A DNA stretch of 60,344 nucleotides from Methylacidimicrobium tartarophylax (lineage in GTDB: Bacteria; Verrucomicrobiota; Verrucomicrobiia; Methylacidiphilales; Methylacidiphilaceae). The position numbers were made by a program, and so were the translations under genes. Of this stretch, positions 46,765 through 55,316 are shown in pieces (the stretch's first letter is position 1; every line of letters begins with the position of its first letter). The stretch is from contig NZ_CABFVA020000021.1 in assembly GCF_902143375.2 (NCBI RefSeq), forward strand, positions 1 through 60,344. The letters run 5' to 3'. The notes below the pieces were generated by a model. The model did not search any database and was not told the origin of the DNA. It saw only the letters and a program-made list of their open reading frames with translations.

Positions 46765-47667
46765 ATGAGCGATACGATCGGTTTTGTTGGGCTAGGGCGC
46801 ATGGGAGCCAATATGGCCCGCTGCCTGCATGATAAGAAATTCAAGGTCACCGCAGTCTACGACGTGCGCCCGGAGGTGACGGCTGATCTGGCGCGGGAGA
46901 TCGGGGCAACCGCCTGTTCCACTCTCGCCCAAGTCACCGAGCTGGCCGACATCATCTTCACGGTGGTCACCGATGATAAGGCCCAGCTTGGCATTTTTGA
47001 GGCCCCCGGAGACAACCTCCTGCGCAGCAAGGCGGAGGGAAAGGTTTTCGTCAACTGCGCGACGGTCAGCCCGAAGGTACATGTCCAGGTCGAAGAGATC
47101 GTCGGAAAAGTCGGCGCCTCGAGCCTGGAAGGCTGCATGGCTTCGAGCATCCCGCAAGCCCGGGAAGGAAAGCTCTATCTCATGGTCGGCGGCAAGGAGG
47201 CGGTCTTCCAGAAGGTCAAGCCTGTCCTCGATGCGTTGAGCACCGCGCTCACCTACGCGGGAACCGCCGGCAAGGCAGCCCAGGTCAAGGCATTGGTGAA
47301 CATGGTCATGAACATCAATACGCTCGGGCTGGCCGAGGGATTGGGGCTGGCGCATGCCCTCGGACTCGATCTCGATATGATCCGCAATGTCTTCAGTCAG
47401 ACCGGAGCGGCATCCCGCGTGCTGCAGACCGACGGGGAAGACATGCAGAATCGGGAGCATAGCTGCTTCTTCTCGGCCGAGCATGCGGCGAAGGACTCCG
47501 GAATCGCCTTGGCGATGGCGCGCGAAGTCGGCTTGCAAATCGCTCTGGCCGATACGACGAAGTGCCAATACGACCGTCTGGTCAAGCTCGGGGCAGGCGA
47601 ACTCGACAAGTCCGCCATTTCCGAGCTCACCTTCCTCGACCGAAGGGCTCGCGAGATTCCCGAGTAA
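46765..47667 (+). CDS. 3-hydroxyisobutyrate dehydrogenase-family oxidoreductase
   Basis: The 300-residue protein is a beta-hydroxyacid dehydrogenase. It has the N-terminal NAD(P) motif TIGFVGLGRMGANMARCL, the substrate segment beginning at GCMASSIPQAREGKLYLMVGG (usual GxxxDAPVSGG, here altered) and the catalytic lysine region VKALVNMVMNINTLGLAEGL. 3-hydroxyisobutyrate, tartronate semialdehyde, glyoxylate/succinic semialdehyde or 6-phosphogluconate-like substrates are all possible. The ATG at 46765 has GGAGGA nine bases upstream. It is followed by a terminator. Confidence 0.85.
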   Translation: MSDTIGFVGLGRMGANMARCLHDKKFKVTAVYDVRPEVTADLAREIGATACSTLAQVTELADIIFTVVTDDKAQLGIFEAPGDNLLRSKAEGKVFVNCATVSPKVHVQVEEIVGKVGASSLEGCMASSIPQAREGKLYLMVGGKEAVFQKVKPVLDALSTALTYAGTAGKAAQVKALVNMVMNINTLGLAEGLGLAHALGLDLDMIRNVFSQTGAASRVLQTDGEDMQNREHSCFFSAEHAAKDSGIALAMAREVGLQIALADTTKCQYDRLVKLGAGELDKSAISELTFLDRRAREIPE

Positions 47668-47701
47668 TCGGAATCCAGAAGAACGTCTGCAAGTGAGTGG
47701 A

Positions 47702-47736
47702 GGGCCTTCCCACCCGGGAAGGCTCTCTGCTTTTTA
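47702..47736 (+). terminator. Rho-independent terminator
   Basis: An 8-bp perfect stem (GCCTTCCC 47704-47711, GGGAAGGC 47716-47723, loop ACCC) extended by a G-T pair is followed seven bases later by TTTTT. It lies between two convergent genes. Confidence 0.7.
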
Positions 47737-48105
47737 TTCCTTCCGGACGGAATGATGGGCCTCGGTCTTGTAGATCGCATCCGTCTTTGCCGCCATGATA
47801 AAGTCATTCCGATGCAACCCGTGGATCTTGTGCGTCCACCAGCTCACCGTCACCTTCCCCCACTCCGTCAGGATAGCGGGATGATGCCCTTCTGCTTCGG
47901 CCAGCTCGCCGACCCGTTGGCCGAAGTGCAAGGCTTTCGCGAAGTCGGGAAAGGGAAAGGCCCTCTCCAAAACCGGCATACCCTCCCTCTGGACCACCTC
48001 CCATTCGGGCACCTCGTGCCGCAACCCCGCAATCTCGGCGTCCGTGAGGCGAGGAGCACCCTTCCGGCAGGCAACACAGCGCTCTCCTGTTAATGTCGTC
48101 TTCAT
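47734..48105 (-). CDS. phhB: Pterin-4a-carbinolamine dehydratase
   Basis: The 123-residue protein carries the PCD/DCoH signature EGHHPAILTEWGKVTVSWWTH followed by GLHRNDFIMAAKTD, with the active-site histidine pair. Such enzymes recycle tetrahydrobiopterin or act in molybdopterin/folate-type metabolism. The N-terminus has CVAC, a feature of some bacterial members. It lies between the terminator and the CRISPR flank. Confidence 0.9.
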   Translation of the reverse strand: MKTTLTGERCVACRKGAPRLTDAEIAGLRHEVPEWEVVQREGMPVLERAFPFPDFAKALHFGQRVGELAEAEGHHPAILTEWGKVTVSWWTHKIHGLHRNDFIMAAKTDAIYKTEAHHSVRKE

Positions 48106-48467
48106 ATCCAGAGCTTACCCTTCTCTGCACCAATCGCAACGGGGCATGGCCCCCCCGAAGGCGCCAATCTCTGCAATCCAAACCCCGCCTCTCGCCCGAA
48201 GTTCGTACCCGAGGCGCGGGCCGATGAGCCTGGGCGCAAGCCGCAGGAGAACGCGGGGCCGACAGGCAGACTATAGTCGCTGCGCCGGAGTCGCGGAATT
48301 CCTCATCCGCTTCTGCTCTTCCTTCGCTTTCTGCTCCTCCTGCCATTGCTGCTTTCGGAGCAGATATGCCTTTCGGACAGCTTCTCTCTCCTCATTGGTA
48401 AATTGCGGCTTGTCCGGGACTGCCGAACCTCCTCAAGGCTGCTCAACTGAATTCCCTTCTCTACATA
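48106..48467. other. CRISPR-distal flank with possible gene remnant
   Basis: No complete gene is seen. On the minus strand an open stretch at 48271-48432 encodes a charged, helical peptide (for example FTNEEREAVRKAYLLRKQQW) that ends in a stop but has no usable start codon near its beginning. It looks like the C-terminal remnant of a gene cut off at the array side, but I cannot assign a family. Confidence 0.3.
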
Positions 48468-50263
48468 TTGTTAATTGCCTTTCGGCATCTCTCCCGTCCC
48501 CGGCTAGACGGTCTCGGTGCTGGTGTCTGTCTGGAGGCAGCACGTCTCCATTGCCTTTCGGCATCTCTCCCGTCTCCGGGGGAGAAAGTATGGCAAGCAT
48601 TTATCCTACTGGAATGCCTGTCTCCATTGCCTTTCGGCATCTCTCCGGTCCCCGACAAGGTGCTTTATAAGTTCCAAACGCTCGGAGGCTGGCCCTATGT
48701 CTCCATTGCCTTTCGGCATCTCTCCGGTCCCCGACCAGGTACTTCCTGGGAAAGGCGCTGCGTCATATTGAGGAGTCTCCATTGCCTTTCGGCATCTCTC
48801 CGGTCCCCGACGGGAAGGAAGCGTGAAAACCATTGAAACCAAGGCAGCCGGTCTCCATTGCCTTTCGGCATCTCTCCGGTCCCCGACACGGAATCAGAAG
48901 GAATTAGCCATCGAGCATTACATCGTCTCCATTGCCTTTCGGCATCTCTCCGGTCCCCGACAGGCGGTGGCTGTACGGACGCCGCGATAACAATCTCGAG
49001 TCTCCATTGCCTTTCGGCATCTCTCCGGTCCCCGACACTAGGGCACGCGAGTAACGGGAGGGAACGAAGCATGAGGTCTCCATTGCCTTTCGGCATCTCT
49101 CCGGTCCCCGACCGGCGTGCTCTATGAAGAAAGCGCCAACGTCCGAGATGGGGTCTCCATTGCCTTTCGGCATCTCTCCGGTCCCCGACGCTAGAGGATT
49201 ATCCCATAGACACGGCGGCTCCAGAGTTGTGTCTCCATTGCCTTTCGGCATCTCTCCGGTCCCCGACCTCATCGCCGGAAATAAAGGCCGCAAGCTGGTA
49301 ATCTGGGTCTCCATTGCCTTTCGGCATCTCTCCGGTCCCCGACTGAAAATCCGAAAGGTTGAAAGTTGGAAAGAGTTTACGGGTCTCCATTGCCTTTCGG
49401 CATCTCTCCGGTCCCCGACCCGCAATCGGAGGGGGTACGTGGAGAATCGCATTCTTCGGTCTCCATTGCCTTTCGGCATCTCTCCGGTCCCCGACCGTAG
49501 TGCGGCTCAATAAGGAAGGCGCGCCGACGTACACGTCTCCATTGCCTTTCGGCATCTCTCCGGTCCCCGACTTGCTTGCCGAACCATGAACGTCAACTCA
49601 CAGACCCTGAACGGTCTCCATTGCCTTTCGGCATCTCTCCGGTCCCCGACCGACGACGTTTCCGTTGAATACGCCGACGCTTTTATATGTCTCCATTGCC
49701 TTTCGGCATCTCTCCGGTCCCCGACCGAAAGCCCGTGAGTGAATGACCTTGCTCAAAATCCATAGTCTCCATTGCCTTTCGGCATCTCTCCGGTCCCCGA
49801 CAAGCGGGCGAGAGGGGAGACCACAAAGAGGCGCGCAGAGTGTCTCCATTGCCTTTCGGCATCTCTCCGGTCCCCGACCCTTCGGATTCTGGAGAAGAGG
49901 CTTTCGGAGTATCCGAAAGTCTCCATTGCCTTTCGGCATCTCTCCGGTCCCCGACACCACCGAATAAACACAACGATAGAAAGGATTATCAAGTGTCTCC
50001 ATTGCCTTTCGGCATCTCTCCGGTCCCCGACCGCATCGCGCTAGACCCGAACAACAAGCAGCGGACCTACTGTCTCCATTGCCTTTCGGCATCTCTCCGG
50101 TCCCCGACTTTTCAATTAAAATGAATACAGAAGCAATTGCGGATTTGTTTGTCTCCATTGCCTTTCGGCATCTCTCCGGTCCCCGACATGGAAAAATCTG
50201 GAAGAAGGAAACATCCTCGAATGCGCGTCTCCATTGCCTTTCGGCATCTCTCCGGTCCCCGAC
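48468..50263 (-). CRISPR. CRISPR array, 24 repeats of 37 nt and 23 spacers
   Basis: Twenty-two repeats are identical over 37 nt. One (48543-48579) has changes near its end, and the leftmost (48468-48504) is badly degenerate. Spacers are 37-42 nt. Read in the likely transcription direction (minus strand) the repeat starts GTCGGGGACC, has the hairpin core TGCC-GAAA-GGCA with a GNRA loop, and ends GGAGAC. The direction follows from the degenerate repeats on the left, the cas1-cas2 genes on the right, and the leader at 50264-50474. Repeat starts include 48620, 48699, 48775, 48851, 49000, 49231, 49614, 49842, 50072, 50151 and 50227. Confidence 0.98.
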
Positions 50264-50474
50264 CGCAGCCTTGGAAAATGCTGATGATCAATCTCTCCGA
50301 AGGCCGGCAGATCGGGAGGGCAGACGATCGCACTAATTTTACTTGCCCAAAAGGGTGCACGCAAGGACATGCAGGTTGTAGTATCCTGATTAAGAACTGG
50401 ATGCGCATTAGGTCGGGAGATGCCGGAAAAGATCGCCTTATGCCTGCCGACCTGAAGAAGCACATCAGACCATT
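50264..50474 (-). promoter_or_regulatory. CRISPR leader with candidate promoter
   Basis: This region between cas2 and the first intact repeat is more AT-rich than the genes around it. On the minus strand it has TTGCGT (50359-50364) and TAAAAT (50336-50341) spaced by 17 bp, which would start transcription about 65 nt before the first repeat. A 7-bp inverted repeat (AGGTCGG 50410-50416, CCGACCT 50447-50453) and a stretch resembling part of the repeat lie further upstream. Confidence 0.6.
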
Positions 50475-50750
50475 TCATACTAGGTAGCAGACTACCCGTT
50501 CCGAGCATACCATGGTGCCACCGGTACGGATTTTCTTCGCACACTTGGCATCCAGGGTATAGGCGACGATCCGATCCTCCTCGAAGTCGAGTTCGTCTTG
50601 GAGCTTGCCCCAAAGCTCGTCGAGCTGCTCGGGTTCAAGATAGCATTCAAAAACGCTGTACTGCACGCGCATCCCGTAATCCTCGCAGATACGGCCGACC
50701 CGGGCCAGCCGGCGCTGGTCGGCGATATCATAGGCGATGATGCTCAGCAT
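50475..50750 (-). CDS. cas2: CRISPR-associated endoribonuclease-fold protein Cas2
   Basis: Cas2 forms the spacer integrase with Cas1. The 91-residue protein has the ferredoxin-like pattern MLSIIAYDIADQRRLARVGRIC with the conserved Asp of the YDI motif, then GMRVQYSVFECYLEPEQLDEL and DRIVAYTLDAKC. The ATG at 50750 is typical; an open extension to 50861 encodes a non-family sequence. It lies next to the leader and 122 bp downstream of the broken cas1. Confidence 0.93.
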   Translation of the reverse strand: MLSIIAYDIADQRRLARVGRICEDYGMRVQYSVFECYLEPEQLDELWGKLQDELDFEEDRIVAYTLDAKCAKKIRTGGTMVCSERVVCYLV

Positions 50751-50872
50751 CTTCTTTTCCCCCGGCGGGGACCTTTTGTAGGGGAGGGATGCGAACGCTT
50801 CCTCCCACCAGCAAGTGTCCTCGGTATTCCTCGAGTCCGGGCAGGGCCGCTCTTCTGTCATACCCTTCCTGT

Positions 50873-51881
50873 TTAGTTCATCAAGAATGGTTCGAACTTA
50901 CCCGGGTTTTCCAGCGCAGCCTTGTAGTTGGTGGCTTGGCGTTCCAGTTCTGCTCGGAGCGTGGTGCGGCAGCCGACAGCCTCGGACAAAAACTGCCGCT
51001 CCATCCTCCGCTCATATTGGAGGAGGAATTTTTTCTTTCCGTCGCGAGCAAGATAAACACCACCCTCACGGCTTTCGAAGAGTTGTCGATTGAGGATCTG
51101 ATGGCTGAACAGATCCAGGGCCAGCGCTTCCACGAGGATGGGGCGGAACGGCTCGATCAGATCGAGCGCAAGCGACCAGCGGCCGTCTTCGGTGACATGG
51201 AGGAGCCCGAGGGCGGGATCGAGCCCATGGGGCGTGGAGGAAGCTGGCTGCTTCCGCGTAAAGAAGAACCGCTCCGTACGAAATACATGCGTTGACGGGA
51301 TTGAGCGGAGGCCGAGTAGACCTCCGCTCGAAGGGGAACTCGGGAGGCAGGAAAGCCGCCCAAGCGTCGAAGTAGCGAGCGGTGGACGCTCCTTCTAGCC
51401 CGCGAAGCTCAGGCAGGGAAGTGGAATGAGCGACCTGCCTGAGGATCCGTTCCAGGGCGTTAAGGGCCGAGGAGGCATCCGAGTTCCGGTTCGCCGCGAG
51501 GCGCTGGATCAGGCGACGTTGGTTGTAGATCTTTGCGCTGATGATGCGGCCCGCCATGGTTAGCGCAAAGGCGGAATCGAGGGTCTTGGAATATTGGGTC
51601 AGACGCCACTGGCCGTGATCGTTTTGAGCCGAGAGGAAGCTGCCGAGGAAGCGCCCGTTGGTCCCCAGGACGTGGATGGGGATACCCCGGCGGAGAAGCT
51701 CGGCAAGAGCTGGCGTAGTAATTGAAACGCTTTCTTCGATCGTAAGCCTGTCGAGATCGATGATGGGGATCTCCCGCAGGACCTCCGCATCTCCATTCGT
51801 GCCATGGGAACCGAAGACCACGAGCCGCTCCGAGAGGAGTCCGACCTTGGCATAGCTTTGAACGATGCACGCGCTCGGCAT
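50873..51881 (-). pseudogene. cas1: cas1 integrase gene with a frameshift
   Basis: Cas1 is the catalytic integrase for new spacers. The N-terminal part (LSERLVVFGSHG, VSITTPALAELLRRGIPIHVLG, SKTLDSAFALTMAGRIISAK, NPVNACISYGAVLLYAEAAS) reads in one frame. At the run of four G at 51229-51232 (CCCC on the coding strand) the frame breaks. The continuation GLDPALGLLHVTEDGRWSLA and LDLIEPFRPILVEALALDLF, carrying the active-site His and Asp, is in another frame and ends at 50873. Removing one C restores a complete Cas1 of about 335 residues. It may be a true mutation, a slippage site or a sequencing error. The ATG at 51881 is used; a TTG at 51893 is possible. Confidence 0.88.
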
Positions 51882-51895
51882 AAGATCTCTCAAGG

Positions 51896-51931
51896 AGGAT
51901 GTCTTCGATGGGAAGCCCGCGACGACATCCT
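51896..51931. repeat. Inverted repeat upstream of cas1
   Basis: AGGATGTC and GACATCCT form a perfect 8-bp stem around a 20-nt loop, 15 bp upstream of the cas1 ATG. It could affect cas1-cas2 expression; no T-run follows on the minus strand. Confidence 0.4.
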
Positions 51932-52040
51932 GATCCTTTCTGATTCTACTTTAATCTCGGCGGCGCGATCCCGCTTGGGCCATGACGTCGGAGGACATCC
52001 CGAGCGAGGCGAATCGGATGGTCTTCCGCAGACTCCCGGC

Positions 52041-53192
52041 TCAAGCGAGCGCCACGTCGATTCCGAACGATCCACGATGGGGGAGCAGCCGGTCGATTTC
52101 GGCGGCGAGTCCGGCAGCTTTCAGCTTGCCCTTTAAGGAGCTCAGCAGCTTGCGCAGATCGTCCTCGCCCGGCTCCACCCATTCGATGGCCGCTCTGTGT
52201 TGAAATGACTCGGTCGGATGAGCCCTCGCCCATTGGGAGAGGAACGCGGTCAAGTCTTCGAGCGCGTCCTTTTGTGCAAGGAAAGGACGCATCCCTTTTC
52301 GATGGCGGTCGAGAAGGAAAGCGTAGAGCGCGTGCTCCCGGCCGGAGAGTGAAATGAGATGCTCGTTGACGACGATAAGAGGACGATCTTCCCGAAGTGC
52401 GACGTGCGGCCTTTTCGCCAGGGAGGCGATACGGCCGGAGCAGGACCGCACCAACGCGGTGAAGTGGCCGGGGAAAGAGCCGATCTGTCGCGGAAAGAGC
52501 ATGCGGAGCGGAACGAAGGGAATGTCCGCCAGTTCGATGTGGGCTGCCTCGGAGGAGACCACCTGGAGACGGTCATCCCCGTGGCCGGGGTATGCGTGCT
52601 GCAAAGGCGGCTCGGCGGGAAAATAGAAGCGAGGGGAGAGCCCAGGATGATCGAAAGGCTCATTCACGAGCACATGGGTCACACGGTCTTGCGGCCTCCC
52701 GAGGAGAGAGACGCAGGCATAAAGCAGGGCGCTCATGGTCTTGCGTCCCCCGGCGATGGAGGCGATCAGTGCGGTATCGGGGTTTTCGGTGATCTGGCGA
52801 ACTTCCTCCAAGAGAGCGTCGGCAAGAGCTTGGTTTTCCGAAGCGGTCCGAATATCCTCCAGCGCTCGCCGCCTGCCCTCTTCGGGAGCGGGACGGCCAA
52901 GGACTCGGATCTCGTCGAGAATGAGTCGGGGACCGCGCTGCGCCCGACCGCGCAAGAGGCTCTGCCGGAGAGCTTCCCACACCGGGCGTCCGCCAAAAGC
53001 GGCGGAAGGGAGAAAGAGAGCTTCTTCCGCGCACCGCTTGCCCGCCGTTGTGGTCAGAATGCGGATTCGGTGAGGAATCGTGGGAGGATTTTCGTGGGCC
53101 AACGCCCAGAGGGTTTCCGTGACCACGGCGGGCGCCATGCCCGTTACCGCGAGCAAGACGATTTCCTTGGAGGACCGCTCGACGGGGCTCAT
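52041..53192 (-). CDS. NE0113-family CARF protein, predicted ring nuclease
   Basis: The protein of 383 residues matches the CRISPR-associated NE0113 family. It starts IVLLAVTGMAPAVVTETLWALA, followed by IRILTTTAGKRCAEEAL, and has the second CARF motif SIAGGRKTMSALLYACVSLLGR with VTHVLVNEPFDHPG. CARF proteins of this group are predicted to bind and cleave cyclic oligoadenylate made by Cas10. A C-terminal helical, winged-helix-like region (LSGREHALYAFLLDRHRKGM) follows, whose role is unclear. It lies in the minus-strand cas run between the broken phosphatase gene and cas1. Confidence 0.85.
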   Translation of the reverse strand: MSPVERSSKEIVLLAVTGMAPAVVTETLWALAHENPPTIPHRIRILTTTAGKRCAEEALFLPSAAFGGRPVWEALRQSLLRGRAQRGPRLILDEIRVLGRPAPEEGRRRALEDIRTASENQALADALLEEVRQITENPDTALIASIAGGRKTMSALLYACVSLLGRPQDRVTHVLVNEPFDHPGLSPRFYFPAEPPLQHAYPGHGDDRLQVVSSEAAHIELADIPFVPLRMLFPRQIGSFPGHFTALVRSCSGRIASLAKRPHVALREDRPLIVVNEHLISLSGREHALYAFLLDRHRKGMRPFLAQKDALEDLTAFLSQWARAHPTESFQHRAAIEWVEPGEDDLRKLLSSLKGKLKAAGLAAEIDRLLPHRGSFGIDVALA

Positions 53193-53334
53193 GTTCGTGA
53201 CGCTTCCCGCAAGCGATCCGCCGCAAGGAATGCTCTACCGCCGACTCCCCGATTCCGGCTATCCAAGCGGCAGCAAAATCCCATCCCTGTTCCTCCCGTA
53301 AGACGGTGTAGCATCGTACGGCACCCGGTGCATC

Positions 53335-54062
53335 TTAGGCCAAATCGGTCCATGGCTTTCCGTTCCCTCCGACCAGCACGCCGATCGCGGTATAGTTGTC
53401 GCCGTCCGCGAGGTCCGATGCCCTCTGTTGCCGGAGCGCCTCCATCCACTGGAGCCAATCGGAGGCGCTGGCAGCCTGGCAAAGATTCTTCTCCCCATCC
53501 TCTTCCCGCACCGGACCCCAGAATCCGTCGGTGCAGAAGAGGAAGGTATCTCAAAAGGATATTGCGGTTGGGACGGGAGCGGATCTCTTCCGGCCCGATG
53601 ATTCCGGCGTCGCACAGGGTTTGAAGGACGCTGTGGTCCTTCGATTGGAAGAAACCCTTCCTTCCGCGAAACCAGTAGAAGCGAGAGTCGCCAAGGTGGA
53701 TCATGCGCGGACGCCGGCCGTCGCCGATCGCGGCCACGATGGTCGATCCCATCCGAGCGAGCATGGGATGAGTTTCCTGGCTTTCTTTGATGGTCTGATC
53801 GGCTCGGGCGACATAGCCGAGGAGGGCTTCGGAGGAGAGCGAAAGCTGGAGCAGGAAGGCCTCAAGAAACGTGTCCATGGCAAGCTGGAAAGCCATCTCT
53901 CTTCCCCGTTTCCCCTCAGGCCGTCGGCCACGTCCATGCCGTGAGCTCTCCCACGGTCGCCCAGCCGCGGGCGTCTTCGTTGTTTTCCCGCCTGCTGCGG
54001 CTGGTCAGGGAAGCCGAGTCGAAGTTCATGGAAAGTCGTATGGGAGTTCCACTCCAGCCCAT
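53335..54062 (-). pseudogene. PP2C-type protein phosphatase gene with several frameshifts
   Basis: A PP2C serine/threonine phosphatase can be followed through three frames. SLTSRSRRENNEDARG (first metal motif) is in frame one, MDVADGLRGNGEE in frame two, and MAFQLAMDTFLEAFLLQL through MIHLGDSRFYWFRGRKG and SKDHSVLQTLCDAG in frame three. DTFLFCTDGFWGPVREEDG and DLADGDNYTAIGVLVGG, ending at 53335, need a further shift. Breaks are near 53940, 53890 and 53555. All the metal-binding aspartates of the family are still recognisable, so decay is recent or the sequence has errors. Its place inside a type III CRISPR operon is unusual. Confidence 0.8.
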
Positions 54063-54225
54063 TACAATGACCTCGTGGGTTCGGGAGACAAGAGCAAGCT
54101 GGCGAGTGCCGGGACGGACTCGATGGCGCGAGACGGATCCTCGATCCAAGGCTCGGACTGGTCACATTTCCTTTGGGGATTTTGCAAAAAGCGGATCCGT
54201 TTTCGGCCGGCGTGAATGGAAGGAT

Positions 54226-55185
54226 TCACAGGCTGGCTCGCGATTCCCCGAGCGGACGGAAACAGTCGAGCAACTTATCCACCAACTCAGGTGGAAGCTC
54301 GGAAGGAGCAGCGCCACGATCCAGACGTCCCACCCGGATTCGAAAGGGAGAGTGGGAAAGGACCTGCCTTGTCGGCTCCAGCACAGACTGCACCTCTGCG
54401 AGTCTCTGAAGGCCGCAGACCTGGGCAGCTCCGCGCCACTCGGCAAACGCCTCCGCATCCCCGGAGACGATGAGAACGTCGGTACAGACGCTTAAGATAT
54501 CCCGATTGAAGCGGTCGATCTTGCCCCCGCAATCGACGAGCAGGAGAACCTTCGTTCGGGACAGGTTTTGAATCTGCTCTACGCTCTTGGCGACGAATTC
54601 GGCATCCCAATGATTCTTGTAGCGCAGGGTTTCTCCCGCGCCTGGGGCTTCGAAAAACCAGTCGCCTTCTCCGTCCGGACAGGCGCGAATCGTGAAAAGA
54701 TCGTTCTGAAACCTTTCGGGTGACACTCGTCTGCGTAGCGCTTCCCGGAGCCAGAAGAGAAAAACCGATTTGCCACTGTGCGGCGGACCCACGACCGCCA
54801 CGACTCGGTGGATTGGAGCCTCCGGCGGATGGCTCGCCGCCGGAGGGCCGACTTCCCTTCGAGGCAGATGAGGATCGATCGATTCACGGCTTAGAATCTC
54901 GCCCACCGAAGGAGCGTCGGGATGGTGCGCTTCTACGACGATGCCGCCACAACGGGGATCGTACACGGCAAGCCAGCGACAGGGATGAGCCAAATGGGCC
55001 AGGTAGGTATAGAGCCATATCGGGCCTTTTCCGAAAAGGATCAGGCCTTTCTGATAGTCGATCTCTTCCGGCAGGGAGATTCCCGGCAGCTCCTTGGCAT
55101 CCAGGATTCCGTTTCCGGTAAGATGGATTGCAAGGATCTGAAAGGGATGCGGAGGAGAAACAAGACGCAAGCTTAAGTTTTTCAT
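54226..55185 (-). CDS. csx3: Csx3 ring nuclease domain fused to a P-loop ATPase
   Basis: The N-terminal 100 residues are Csx3/Crn3: QILAIHLTGNGILDAKEL, LPEEIDYQKGLILFGKGPIW, LYTYLAHLAHPCRWLAVYDP and GGIVVEAHH. Stand-alone Csx3 degrades cyclic tetra-adenylate as a tetramer. From about residue 130 a P-loop NTPase follows with Walker A VVGPPHSGKSVFLFWLREAL and a Walker B-like strand KVLLLVDCGG. Such fusions are known in some type III loci (to my recollection, cyanobacteria), but the role of the ATPase is not settled. The ATG at 55185 gives 319 residues; codons upstream to 55293 lack family sequence. Confidence 0.85.
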   Translation of the reverse strand: MKNLSLRLVSPPHPFQILAIHLTGNGILDAKELPGISLPEEIDYQKGLILFGKGPIWLYTYLAHLAHPCRWLAVYDPRCGGIVVEAHHPDAPSVGEILSRESIDPHLPRREVGPPAASHPPEAPIHRVVAVVGPPHSGKSVFLFWLREALRRRVSPERFQNDLFTIRACPDGEGDWFFEAPGAGETLRYKNHWDAEFVAKSVEQIQNLSRTKVLLLVDCGGKIDRFNRDILSVCTDVLIVSGDAEAFAEWRGAAQVCGLQRLAEVQSVLEPTRQVLSHSPFRIRVGRLDRGAAPSELPPELVDKLLDCFRPLGESRASL

Positions 55186-55316
55186 ACATTGATTTGCACG
55201 GTTACAGGGTTGCCTCGCGTGTCGCGAGAGGAAAACAGCGGGGAAACATCGGACCTTTTTCGTTCGACGCGACAAAATGGGAACTCGCGACAAAAGGCCC
55301 GGCTTGCTTTAATATC

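Noticed and set aside
48695-50158. Open frames on both strands encoding repeated GDRRDAERQWR- or PFGISPVPD-like peptides
   Set aside because: They are the CRISPR repeat read in frame because the repeat and many spacers lack stops; not proteins.
50751-50861. N-terminal extension of Cas2
   Set aside because: Cas2 proteins start directly at the first beta strand, as at 50750; the extra 37 residues have no match to the family.
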